40,727 nucleotides of DNA from NCBI GenBank assembly GCA_002868905.1, contig PKUA01000081.1, positions 1 through 40,727 of the forward strand. Direction: 5' to 3'. Source of the stretch: Desulfuromonas sp. (GTDB lineage Bacteria > Desulfobacterota > Desulfuromonadia > Desulfuromonadales > Geothermobacteraceae). Below are positions 7,606-15,331 of this stretch, in pieces. Under the pieces are notes generated by a model. It was not told the DNA's origin, did not search any database, and saw only the letters and a list, made by a program, of their open reading frames with translations. Every line of letters starts with the position of its first letter. Position 1 is the stretch's first letter. A program made the translations under genes and the position numbers.

Positions 7606-8337
7606 TCAGGCCTGTTTCCGTTTGCCGTCGACACCCGCACGCAGCCATGCATACCAGGCATCCATCCCCTCGCCGCTCTTGCACGAAAGTTCGAGAATTT
7701 TCGCGTCCGGATTAACATGGCGCGCCATGTCGCGGCACTTTTCCAGGTCGAAATCGAGATAGGGCAGCAGGTCGATCTTGTTGATCAGAACCAGGTCGGC
7801 GGCCCGGAACATGTGCGGATATTTGAGCGGCTTGTCCTCCCCCTCGGTCACCGAGAGGACCGCGACCTTGTGATCTTCGCCGAGGTCGAACGAGGCCGGG
7901 CAGACCAGGTTGCCGACATTCTCGATCATCAGAATATCGAGCGGAGCCAGGTCGAAGTGGTCGACGCCATGGCCGACCATGTGCGCGTCGAGATGGCAGC
8001 CGGCCCCGGTGTTGATCTGGTGCGCCGGCACCCCGGTAGCAGCGATGCGGTCGGCGTCGTTGGCGGTCTGCTGATCCCCTTCCAGCACCGCGAAACCGAA
8101 CTCGCCGCTCAGGTCGCGCAGACTCCGCTCCAGGATCGACGTCTTGCCGGACCCCGGAGAGCTGACCAGGTTCAGCACCAGGAGACGATGCGCGGCGAAT
8201 CGTGCACGGTTCCCGGCCGCCAGGCGGTCGTTCTTCGCCAGCAGGTCCTCTTCGACGCGGATGGTCCGCGTGTCGTGGTCATGGTCATGATGGTGATGAT
8301 GTTCTGTTCGTTCGGCACAGCCACAGTCGAGACACAT
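7606..8337 (-). CDS. hypB: Hydrogenase nickel-incorporation GTPase HypB
   Basis: GTP-dependent nickel insertase working with HypA. The start at 8337 gives MCLDCGC, the high-affinity N-terminal metal site, followed by a histidine-rich run ([10 protein letters not shown]), a nickel store seen in many HypB. A P-loop (SSPGSGKT, about residues 59-66), a switch/metal region (CHLDAHM) and the NKIDLL base-recognition motif complete the SIMIBI GTPase. Total 243 residues. It lies two bases downstream of hypA. Confidence 0.97.
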   Translation of the reverse strand: MCLDCGCAERTEHHHHHDHDHDTRTIRVEEDLLAKNDRLAAGNRARFAAHRLLVLNLVSSPGSGKTSILERSLRDLSGEFGFAVLEGDQQTANDADRIAATGVPAHQINTGAGCHLDAHMVGHGVDHFDLAPLDILMIENVGNLVCPASFDLGEDHKVAVLSVTEGEDKPLKYPHMFRAADLVLINKIDLLPYLDFDLEKCRDMARHVNPDAKILELSCKSGEGMDAWYAWLRAGVDGKRKQA

Positions 8338-8339
8338 AT

Positions 8340-8681
8340 TCAGTCGACCTCCAATTCCTTGATACGCAGCTCCTCGCCCTGCAGCCGCTCGAGCCCGAGG
8401 GCGCCGCAGGCAGGGCAACTGAAGCTGTAAGCGTCGATGTCATTTTCGGCCCCGCATTCCGGGCAACGTCCGCGCCCCGGGATCTGTTCGATCAGCAGGC
8501 GGCTCCCTTCCAGCAAGGTTCCCTGGCTGCACGCCTCGAAACAGAACTCCACTGCGTCCGGGATGACGCCGGAGAGCGATCCGATCTCGACCGTCACCGA
8601 AACAATCCGCTCCGCTCCCTGGTCGCGGGCGGTGCGGGCGGCGATGTCGACAATGCTTTGGGTGATGCCGAGTTCGTGCAT
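8340..8681 (-). CDS. hypA: Hydrogenase nickel chaperone HypA
   Basis: Nickel/zinc chaperone partner of HypB. The start at 8681 gives MHELGITQS; His-2 and Glu-3 form the nickel site. A zinc finger of two CxxC pairs (CPEC and CPAC) lies in the C-terminal half, with normal spacing. 113 residues. It is the first gene of the hypABCDE operon, about 95 bases after the predicted promoter. Confidence 0.97.
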   Translation of the reverse strand: MHELGITQSIVDIAARTARDQGAERIVSVTVEIGSLSGVIPDAVEFCFEACSQGTLLEGSRLLIEQIPGRGRCPECGAENDIDAYSFSCPACGALGLERLQGEELRIKELEVD

Positions 8682-8775
8682 GGTGGTTAAGCTCTTATCG
8701 CAAGAGAGGGAAACCGTCGGAGAGGGGCGAAGGGCCGTCAGGTTCCGCGCTGGCTCCATATTGCATTCTGTATTG

Positions 8776-8805
8776 ACTATACGAGGGGCCGCCCCGAAAA
8801 ATCAA
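8776..8805 (-). promoter_or_regulatory. Sigma-70 promoter of the hyp operon
   Basis: On the minus strand TTGATT (8800-8805) and TATAGT (8776-8781) are separated by 18 bases. The spacer carries a GGGG-CGG-CCCC dyad, which could be an operator or a structural feature. Confidence 0.65.
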
Positions 8806-8881
8806 GCAATCGGACGCACCAGGCGCGTATACGTTGTACCGATGGGGCAATCAGAGAAAAGTTGTCCTGACGATGGTACAG

Positions 8882-9376
8882 CTACCTTCCGACCGCAGGA
8901 AAAGACCCTGTGTCTCCCTGGCTCGGACCGGCTGTCGGGTGAGCGCGCCCCCGCTTGGTCAGGACATAGCGGACCCGCAGCGGCATCCGCACAACAACAG
9001 CAACCAACCCCTGTTGCTGCAGCGTCTCCAAAACCTCCCTGACGGCCGCCGTCTCGACATGAAGGGCATCCCGAATCTGTCGAAAGGAGAGCCCCGTCCT
9101 CCCACCCTGGGCGATTTGCCTGAAAGCGAACCATGCGTAGCCGTCAAGCGGGGGATGGCGATCGTGCATCACGTTCGAAGCTGGCAACACGGGATCATCA
9201 TCGTGGTATTCCCCGTCGTGGCGTTCCTCATCGGACTGCGCTTCAACCTCGGCCACCACTTCACCGAGCATCCGACGCAAGCGTCCGGCAAATCTCTGCA
9301 AGGTCGGGTACATCCCCATCAGGACAAAACCCGCCAGGAAAACAACAAACAGGACTGTCATAACCGGATCACGCAT
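8882..9376 (-). CDS. Membrane-anchored winged-helix protein
   Basis: A 164-residue protein I do not recognise as a named family. The start at 9376 (eight-base overlap with the upstream gene) gives a hydrophobic N-terminal segment (about residues 6-24: VMTVLFVVFLAGFVLMGMY). An acidic linker rich in Glu, Asp and His follows, then a C-terminal winged-helix-like region (FRQIRDALHV, REVLETLQQQGLV, RYVLTKRGR) with the recognition-helix and wing pattern of MarR/PadR-like domains. An ATG at 9361 is an alternative. It overlaps the metallo-beta-lactamase gene, which suggests a shared function. Confidence 0.7.
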   Translation of the reverse strand: MRDPVMTVLFVVFLAGFVLMGMYPTLQRFAGRLRRMLGEVVAEVEAQSDEERHDGEYHDDDPVLPASNVMHDRHPPLDGYAWFAFRQIAQGGRTGLSFRQIRDALHVETAAVREVLETLQQQGLVAVVVRMPLRVRYVLTKRGRAHPTAGPSQGDTGSFPAVGR

Positions 9377-10478
9377 CGGCACACCTATGGTGAGCAAACC
9401 GGAACGGGAGTTCGCGCGGCAGCAGCGGTCGGGAGCTGACATAATCCGGCAGCCGAAGCAGCGTCGTCCCGGCGGGCGGCTCAAGCTCCTCGTAAAGCCT
9501 CGCACCCTGATTCAGGTAATTTTTGGACAAGTGCATCGGCAAAACGTAGCCCGGACGCAACCTTTCCAGGAGTCGATTCAGATCGTCGCTGCAGAGGTGA
9601 CAGGAGCGGCGTGCCTGCCCGACATCCGCGGCGAGAAAGGAGCATTCGCAGATCAGCAGGTCAACCCCCGAGAAAAGCGCAATCGCCTGCTGCAGGTTCG
9701 CTTCATCAAACCCGACATCAGTCAGGTAACCGATCGACGGCGGTGAGCAGCGCAGGCGGATATCTTCGTAAAGCTTGTTGCCATCGACCTCTTTCGATTC
9801 CCCGCTCACGGTGTCGACCCGGATGTCACCCTCAAGGAGTCCTTGCGCCCAGCGCCGGTTGAGTTCCTCCAGCCACCGTCCCGGAAGGAGCTGGCAGGCA
9901 GCGATCCGCTGCGGGTCGACCCTGAAACCGGGGCGTTCCTCGATCCGGAAACCGAGCACCGGGATCTTATGATCAAACAGAGCGGCCGACACCTTGAGGT
10001 AGCTGTTCTGCCAGAGTAATCCGACGACCTGCTTCAGCTGTTCCGACGTTTCAGGAACAAATCCGGCCGGGCCGGGGAAAAGTGTCACCTGCCGCTGCAC
10101 GGTATCGACTTCATGAATCCGCCAGTTCCCCCACCACTCTTCCGTCAGGTTCCAGTCATACCCCAGCAGTTTATGCTCCACCTTGGCCGTGATTCCGGGC
10201 GGACCATACAGGTCGACTGTTTTTGGAGTCACGTGCATCGATCGGGTCAATGCCTCGAATCCCATGAAATGGTCCATGTGGGCATGGCTGACAAAGACGG
10301 CGTCGATGGATTTCAGGACCCTTTTGGCGACATGGTGCAGCTTGCCACAGTCGAACAGCAGGCCACGGCCGGTCGGTCGAATCTTCACGTAGAGAACCGG
10401 ATCATCGAATTGACCGGCAAAAAAAGTCGGATCAAGATAACGAAACGGCAACCGGGGTCGCTTATCAGGAGCCGCCAT
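9369..10478 (-). CDS. RNase Z-like metallo-beta-lactamase fold protein
   Basis: A 369-residue hydrolase of the metallo-beta-lactamase superfamily. It has the signature SHAHMDHFMG (HxHxDH, zinc ligands), an early LLFDCG strand, a YLTDVGF motif and a late LPMHLSKNY histidine, in the order seen in RNase Z/ElaC-like enzymes. It is longer than tRNase Z (about 300), with an insert around residues 100-230, so tRNA 3' processing is not certain. It starts 12 bases after the upstream thioredoxin-fusion gene and overlaps the winged-helix gene downstream. Confidence 0.8.
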   Translation of the reverse strand: MAAPDKRPRLPFRYLDPTFFAGQFDDPVLYVKIRPTGRGLLFDCGKLHHVAKRVLKSIDAVFVSHAHMDHFMGFEALTRSMHVTPKTVDLYGPPGITAKVEHKLLGYDWNLTEEWWGNWRIHEVDTVQRQVTLFPGPAGFVPETSEQLKQVVGLLWQNSYLKVSAALFDHKIPVLGFRIEERPGFRVDPQRIAACQLLPGRWLEELNRRWAQGLLEGDIRVDTVSGESKEVDGNKLYEDIRLRCSPPSIGYLTDVGFDEANLQQAIALFSGVDLLICECSFLAADVGQARRSCHLCSDDLNRLLERLRPGYVLPMHLSKNYLNQGARLYEELEPPAGTTLLRLPDYVSSRPLLPRELPFRFAHHRCADA

Positions 10479-10490
10479 GCCGCAGGCACC

Positions 10491-11576
10491 TCAACGAAGC
10501 CCGAGCTCGTGCAGCTCGTCGAGCAGTTGCCGGCCCTGGTCGAGGGAATCGTATATAATCGCCGTGGTCATGGTGGCGCTGCTGATGGCGTCGATCTCCG
10601 GGTTAAATTCCCAACCTCCCGCCAGGGACCGGCCAACGGCCTGCTGTCGAAGTTTCGCCAGGTCTTGCGGCGACCAGTGCTGGTTGCCGTACTTGGTCAG
10701 GTGCAGTGGCTCGATGCCAACGACCTTCCCGTTCCGGTCGAAAATGCAGAAAAAATGGACATTGTGGCAGAGAGTACAGACCGCCGAGCGGCTGACCGCC
10801 TCAACGAACAGCCTCCTGCCACCCACCACGGCGGTAAAGACATTGCGCCTGCTCGGCAGGTCCAGCGCCTCGAATTCCTCGACGGTTCCGAACTGCTCCA
10901 AAACCCTTGCCGCCCGCCGGCCGAGACGATCCGGCGGCAGAAAGGGTTCAATCCAGCCGCCGTCCTGCTCTTCGCTGCCATTCCAGAGGTAATCGGCGGG
11001 GACCATGGTCAACAGGTCCTTCAGGTACTGGAACAACATCACCAGGTCGTCCTGCAGACCGCGATGGTAATTGGCGACAATCCCGCCCGGGTACTGCCGG
11101 TCCTTCAGCACGAAAAAGGTCAACGGGGTCACATCGGCACCGAGGGCGCGGTAGGCGGCAAAGCGGGGATCTGAAACCGCCGGGTACAGCAGGCCGAAAC
11201 GCTCCTTGAACGCCACGATATCCTTGTCGGTGTTGGCGATGGCGATCCCCAGCATCTTGACCCGCCCACGGGTCACCGGGTCGCCCTCAATCAACCGGTA
11301 CAGCAGGTTGAAAGTCGCCGCCTGGCGTTGGCAATCGATACAGAGGGTATTGAACAACTCGACCAGGACCAGATCCCCTTTAACCCGATCCAGGGTGAAA
11401 GTTGCTCCCTCCTCCAGACCGAGATAGGTTCGAGCCTCGATTGAGGCCGGGGCGGGAAGGCTGATGGCCGGGAACGGCTGTCCAGCGGACAATGGGGTCG
11501 CCGTCGCCTGGCCACCCGGCCAGAGCAGGCACCCTGCCGTCAATAACAGCACCGTTCGTATCAGGCGAAAAACCAT
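10491..11576 (-). CDS. Exported thioredoxin / CxxCH / FMN-binding-like fusion
   Basis: A 361-residue protein with an N-terminal signal peptide (hydrophobic core, then GGQATA). Residues 30-195 look like a TlpA/redoxin domain with a CIDC active site (C79, C82) and cis-proline loop (DVTPLTFFV). Near residue 267 is a single CTLCH motif, which would bind a c-type heme if the protein is exported. The end (about 320-345) has FNPEIDAISSATMTTAI, close to the (S/G)AT motif that carries covalent FMN in FMN_bind domains, although the preceding residue is Ser instead of Gly. A periplasmic electron-transfer or thiol-redox role is inferred. It heads a three-gene unit with the metallo-beta-lactamase gene. 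Confidence 0.75.
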   Translation of the reverse strand: MVFRLIRTVLLLTAGCLLWPGGQATATPLSAGQPFPAISLPAPASIEARTYLGLEEGATFTLDRVKGDLVLVELFNTLCIDCQRQAATFNLLYRLIEGDPVTRGRVKMLGIAIANTDKDIVAFKERFGLLYPAVSDPRFAAYRALGADVTPLTFFVLKDRQYPGGIVANYHRGLQDDLVMLFQYLKDLLTMVPADYLWNGSEEQDGGWIEPFLPPDRLGRRAARVLEQFGTVEEFEALDLPSRRNVFTAVVGGRRLFVEAVSRSAVCTLCHNVHFFCIFDRNGKVVGIEPLHLTKYGNQHWSPQDLAKLRQQAVGRSLAGGWEFNPEIDAISSATMTTAIIYDSLDQGRQLLDELHELGLR

Positions 11577-11682
11577 AAGCGGTGTCCCTTTGCAACCCGA
11601 CTTGCCTTTACAACTCGACTGGACAGTAACGGACCTCTTGTCTTATGTTAAGCGGCAAATTCCATCACTGCAAGGAGTCCCC

Positions 11683-11973
11683 ATGCTTAAACATGTCGTA
11701 TTGTTCAAATTCAAGGAAGAAACCGACGCCGCCGCCATCGAGGAACTCGCATCCGGTCTCGGCGCTCTCCCCGCGATTATCGATGAAATCAAGGAGTTCG
11801 TCTTCGGCAAAGACATCATCGGATCGGAGCGTTCCTACGATTTCGGCCTGGTCTCGTTGTTCGACGACCTCGCAGCGATGCAGCGCTACCAGGTCCACCC
11901 GGAGCACCAGAAGGTCATTGCCCACGTCAAAAACATCTGTTCCAGCGTCGTCGCCGTCGATTTCGAGTGCTGA
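11683..11973 (+). CDS. Dabb (stress-response A/B barrel) domain protein
   Basis: A 96-residue protein starting MLKHVVLFKFKEE, the typical Dabb opening, with the family's later HPEHQKV segment. Such proteins form small dimeric alpha-beta barrels; their substrates are mostly unknown. A good Shine-Dalgarno (AAGGAG) precedes the ATG. A possible promoter, TGGACA-18-TATGTT, lies at about 11621-11650. The stop overlaps the start of the exonuclease gene. Confidence 0.85.
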   Translation: MLKHVVLFKFKEETDAAAIEELASGLGALPAIIDEIKEFVFGKDIIGSERSYDFGLVSLFDDLAAMQRYQVHPEHQKVIAHVKNICSSVVAVDFEC

Positions 11974-13406
11974 ACCAGCCGGGGCTGTTTGACCCGCCTC
12001 CGACATCATTGCTGGACGGCCGCCTCGCTCTGCTCGACCTCGAAACAACCGGGACCAGCCCGACCCGTGACCGGATCATCGAAATCGGGCTGGTTCTGTT
12101 CAACCAGGGGGAACCGGTTGAAGAGTGGTCGACCCTGGTCAACCCGGAGACCGGACTCTCCCCCTTCATCGAGGGATATACCGGCATCAGCACTAGCATG
12201 GTCGCCGAAGCCCCGATCTTCGCCCGGGTGGCCAGGGAGCTGCTACAGAAACTGCGCGGCACGACCCTGATCGCGCACAACGCCCGCTTCGACTACGGCT
12301 TTCTCAAAGCCGAATTCGGCCGGCTCGGCTATACCCTGCAGCTCCCGATGCTCTGCACGGTCCGCCTCTCCCGCAAACTATTCCCGCGCGAGAGGAAACA
12401 CGGCCTCGATGCCATTATCGCCCGGCACGGGCTGGAGTGTTCCAACCGTCACCGTGCGCTGGACGACGCACGCGTCCTCGGCGATTTTCTCGCCGACGTC
12501 CGCCGAGAGCTCCAGCCTGAGGACGTGGAGAAAGCCGTCCGACTGCAGTTGAAGAGACCGAGCCTGCCGAGCGGCCTTTCGGAGGGGACGATCGAGACGA
12601 TCCCGGAAGGACCCGGCGTCTATCGGTTCTATGATTCCCAGGACCGACTGCTTTACGTCGGCAAGAGCGTCAACCTCAAGCAGCGGGTGATGTCACACTT
12701 TTCCGGAGATCACCGTTCACCGAAAGGGTTGCGCATTTCCCAGCAGCTGCAACGAATCGACTGGGATGAAACGGCCGGCGAACTCGGCGCCCTGCTGCTT
12801 GAAGCCGAACAGGTGAAGCGATTGAACCCGATCCATAACCGTCAGCTTCGACGCCACAACAACCTCTCATCACTCCGGATCCCGGAGGTCGACGGGGGCT
12901 TCGCCCGACCGGAAATCGTCACCCTGCGTCGCCTCGAAGAGACGCCACTGGCGGACCTCTACGGCCTCTACCGCACACGGAACGCTGCCGGGAAGGCCCT
13001 GCGCGCGCTCATGGACGAACACGCTCTCTGCGCCAAAGCGCTCGGCCTGGAAAAAGGGAAAGGAGCCTGCTTCGGCTATCAGTTGAAGAAATGTCGCGGC
13101 GCCTGCATCGGCGAGGAGCCGCCCGCAGAACACAACGCCCGATTGCTTTCCGCTCTGGCAGGAGAAAAAGTTCGGGACTGGCCGTATCCGGGGCCGATCG
13201 GCATTCGCGAACGGCATCCGGCCAGGAACCAGGAAGATATTCTGCTGATTGATCGCTGGTGCCACCTCGGCACGGCCCATGACGATGAAGGGGTCATCGA
13301 CCTGCTGGACGACCCGCCCCCACTCGATTTCGACCTCGACCGTTACAAGACCCTGGTGCGATTCATGCGGGAGAAGAAAGACGTGTTGGAGATTGTTCAG
13401 CTATGA
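11967..13406 (+). CDS. DnaQ-type exonuclease fused to GIY-YIG (UvrC-like) domain
   Basis: A 479-residue two-domain nuclease. Residues 20-175 are a DEDDh 3'-5' exonuclease like the Pol III epsilon subunit: LALLDLETTG (Exo I), IAHNARFDYGF (Exo II), and NRHRALDDARVLGDF (Exo III with His and Asp). Residues 205-300 are a GIY-YIG domain with GVYRFYDSQDRLLYVGKS, as in the UvrC N-terminus and Cho. A cysteine-bearing stretch (CFGYQLKKCRGAC) follows, also seen in UvrC relatives. The GTG start at 11967 overlaps the Dabb stop and has no clear Shine-Dalgarno, so coupled translation is likely. A role in DNA repair is inferred. Confidence 0.9.
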   Translation: MLNQPGLFDPPPTSLLDGRLALLDLETTGTSPTRDRIIEIGLVLFNQGEPVEEWSTLVNPETGLSPFIEGYTGISTSMVAEAPIFARVARELLQKLRGTTLIAHNARFDYGFLKAEFGRLGYTLQLPMLCTVRLSRKLFPRERKHGLDAIIARHGLECSNRHRALDDARVLGDFLADVRRELQPEDVEKAVRLQLKRPSLPSGLSEGTIETIPEGPGVYRFYDSQDRLLYVGKSVNLKQRVMSHFSGDHRSPKGLRISQQLQRIDWDETAGELGALLLEAEQVKRLNPIHNRQLRRHNNLSSLRIPEVDGGFARPEIVTLRRLEETPLADLYGLYRTRNAAGKALRALMDEHALCAKALGLEKGKGACFGYQLKKCRGACIGEEPPAEHNARLLSALAGEKVRDWPYPGPIGIRERHPARNQEDILLIDRWCHLGTAHDDEGVIDLLDDPPPLDFDLDRYKTLVRFMREKKDVLEIVQL

Positions 13407-13448
13407 CCGCGTGCCGGCTGTGAACCTTACATGGATATTCGGATATTC

Positions 13449-13476
13449 GTAGAGACGTTGCATGCAACGTCTCTAC
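13449..13476. repeat. GTAGAGACG-type palindromic repeat, copy 4
   Basis: A perfect 28-base palindrome: GTAGAGACGTTGCA followed by its exact reverse complement. It lies between the convergent exonuclease and trxA genes, so it may also end transcription. Confidence 0.8.
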
Positions 13477-13497
13477 CCTTGGATTGAATGCCATCCA

Positions 13498-13532
13498 AAA
13501 AGAAACGGCCGGGTCATATGCCCCGGCCGTTT
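13498..13532 (-). terminator. trxA terminator
   Basis: Minus-strand stem AAACGGCCGGG/CCCGGCCGTTT (13522-13532 with 13503-13513), followed by CTTTTT. It lies just downstream of the trxA stop. Confidence 0.85.
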
Positions 13533-13564
13533 CCCATCTTGAATCAAAAGGATTGCTTCAAAAA

Positions 13565-13894
13565 TTACAATGCCTTCTTGATCAACCCTTCCAGCTGGTT
13601 CTTCGGCACGGCCCCGACCACCTGGTCGACGACCTTGCCATCCTTGAACAGGATCAGGGTCGGGATGCCGCGAACACCGTATTGACCCGGAGTCGCCGGG
13701 TTCTCATCGACGTTCAGCTTGCCGATCTTGACCTGGCCGTCAAATTCTTCCGCGAGACCGTCAACCACCGGGGCGATCGCCTTGCACGGCGCACACCACG
13801 AGGCCCAGAAATCGACCAGAACCGGAATCCCGGACTGCAGGACATCACCGTCAAACGAATCATCAGTGAAATTGACCACTTTATCACTTGCCAT
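13565..13894 (-). CDS. trxA: Thioredoxin
   Basis: A 109-residue cytosolic thioredoxin. It has FWASWCAPCK (C34 and C37, with APC instead of the usual GPC between them), the buried Asp in LVDFW, and a cis-proline loop (VRGIPTLILFKDG). Length and order are normal for TrxA. AAGGAG lies eight bases before the ATG. It is monocistronic, with its own promoter and terminator, and diverges from the heme operon. Confidence 0.95.
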   Translation of the reverse strand: MASDKVVNFTDDSFDGDVLQSGIPVLVDFWASWCAPCKAIAPVVDGLAEEFDGQVKIGKLNVDENPATPGQYGVRGIPTLILFKDGKVVDQVVGAVPKNQLEGLIKKAL

Positions 13895-13975
13895 AACTTC
13901 AATCTCCTTTTGTCTGGCCCGACTTTTTTCAGGGACAACCGAGCCGGAATGAAAACATAATAGTCAACTTGTTCC

Positions 13976-14003
13976 ATCATAAATCAGACGTTGGAAAAAT
14001 CAA
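13976..14003 (-). promoter_or_regulatory. Probable trxA promoter
   Basis: Minus-strand TTGATT (13998-14003) and TATGAT (13976-13981) with a 16-base spacer, in the trxA/heme-operon divergent region. Confidence 0.5.
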
Positions 14004-14039
14004 CCCTTAACCTCGAGATGGCTACAAGAAAGCGACCGC

Positions 14040-14068
14040 TTGACACTCCGACCATCCCTCCCTATAGT
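14040..14068 (+). promoter_or_regulatory. Sigma-70 promoter of the heme operon
   Basis: TTGACA (14040-14045), 17-base spacer, TATAGT (14063-14068). This is close to the sigma-70 consensus and would start transcription about 20 bases before the first gene's ATG. Confidence 0.85.
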
Positions 14069-14094
14069 CCAGCAAGAAACGGCGGGAGGAGACA

Positions 14095-14670
14095 ATGCCC
14101 CAAGACAAAGTGAAGGACCTGCTGCAGCAGCACCAGGCAGCCCTCGATCTGCTGGTCAGCCAACAATTCGACGATCTCGAACGAATCGGTCAGAAACTCA
14201 CCGGTGCCTTTAATGAAGGGAACAAGCTGTTGATTGCCGGCAGCGGCCTGCTCAGTCCGGTCGGAGGCATTATAGCCAGCATGTTCCAACACCGACTTCA
14301 CCTGGAACGCCCACCGCTTCCGGCTTTCGCCCTCGGCAATGACCTCGCCCTTGCCCCCTCCCTGCAACGCGACCGTCTGGAGGAACTCCTGCTCGCGCGG
14401 CAGTTCGACTTCATCGGGCAAAACGGGGACATGGTGCTACTCCTCGCCGACGGGAAACATGATCCCTGCATACTCAACCTTGCCGAGCAGTTACAGCAGC
14501 AGAACGCCCCATTCTTTCTGATCAAACCGAACTCTCAGGAGTGGACCGGACCGACGCCGGACACCACGATCGGCCTCATCGGTGAAACCGGTGGCGAGAT
14601 AGCGGCGACCACCCTGTTCTGCGGCCAGACGCTCTGCTCTTTGGTGGAACATGCCCTGTTCGGAATCTAG
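14095..14670 (+). CDS. SIS-domain, GmhA-like protein
   Basis: A 191-residue protein with the overall plan of phosphoheptose isomerase GmhA: an N-terminal helix pair, LLIAGSG after the first strand, LERPPLPAFALGNDLALAP, and a C-terminal LCSLVEHALF. The GNGGS phosphate loop is replaced by GSGLL, and the TSGNS-type serine-rich motif by LADGKHD, so key sugar-phosphate-binding residues appear lost. Classical isomerase activity is therefore doubtful. It is the first gene of the heme operon (GGAGGAG before the ATG, 20-base overlap with the next gene). Its job there is unknown; a regulatory or ligand-binding role is an inference. Confidence 0.8.
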   Translation: MPQDKVKDLLQQHQAALDLLVSQQFDDLERIGQKLTGAFNEGNKLLIAGSGLLSPVGGIIASMFQHRLHLERPPLPAFALGNDLALAPSLQRDRLEELLLARQFDFIGQNGDMVLLLADGKHDPCILNLAEQLQQQNAPFFLIKPNSQEWTGPTPDTTIGLIGETGGEIAATTLFCGQTLCSLVEHALFGI

Positions 14671-15331
14671 CCGACTCCCTCTGCTGCTCCAGTTCGACGG
14701 GCGCAAGATCGTCGTGGTCGGCGGCGGCCGTGCCGGTCAAAGAAAGCTCGAAACCCTGCTCGCTGCCGGCGCGAACGTCCAGGTCATTGCCGGCCGGACC
14801 GAACGGAACGAGTTTCCACCCGAGGTCGAAGTTGTTCGACGCGATTTCGTCCCGTCGGATCTCGACGGGGTTCAACTCGCTTTTGCCGCGACGGACGATA
14901 CCGAACTCAATGCGTTCGTCGTCGCCGAGGCGCACAAACGGGGAATACTCTGCTCACGAGCCGACCAGCCGACCGAAGGCGACTTCATCCTGCCGGCCAT
15001 TCGCAGACAGGGAGAGCTCACGATCGCCGTCTCGACCGGCGGTGCCAGCCCGAGCCTCGCCGCCCTGCTGGCTGACGAAATTTTCGAGAATTTTGGCCCG
15101 GAATGGAAGACTTTGCTGCAGATTACCGCGGCGCTGCGGCGGCAAGGATTGACATCCGAGGATGAAATTCCCTATAATCGGGAGGTTTTGCGTCAACTAT
15201 TGACGCATGGCTTGGTCGATCAGCTTAAAGCTGGCGACCTTGAGGCTGCAGAGCGAACTTTAGGTCGAATTTGCGGATCCCGTTGCACCTTCAATAATCT
15301 CGGCATCCGATTGCCAGAGGCGAAACAATGA
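14651..15331 (+). CDS. Precorrin-2 dehydrogenase / siroheme ferrochelatase
   Basis: A 226-residue protein like yeast Met8p or the N-terminal half of CysG, turning precorrin-2 into sirohydrochlorin with NAD and possibly chelating iron to siroheme. It has an N-terminal Rossmann motif (VVVGGGRAGQRKLETLL), the ATDD segment and the dimerisation signature STGGASPSLAALLADEIF. The C-terminal methyltransferase of CysG is missing; the methyltransferase is supplied by the CobA-HemD fusion downstream. It overlaps the SIS-like gene and is coupled by ATGA to ccsB. Confidence 0.93.
   Translation: MPCSESSRLPLLLQFDGRKIVVVGGGRAGQRKLETLLAAGANVQVIAGRTERNEFPPEVEVVRRDFVPSDLDGVQLAFAATDDTELNAFVVAEAHKRGILCSRADQPTEGDFILPAIRRQGELTIAVSTGGASPSLAALLADEIFENFGPEWKTLLQITAALRRQGLTSEDEIPYNREVLRQLLTHGLVDQLKAGDLEAAERTLGRICGSRCTFNNLGIRLPEAKQ

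Noticed and set aside
6183-7715. 510-codon plus-strand ORF
   Set aside because: It is antisense to hypD and hypC, both fully supported; its product is rich in Arg, His, Gly and Asp without motifs, as expected for a high-GC shadow frame.
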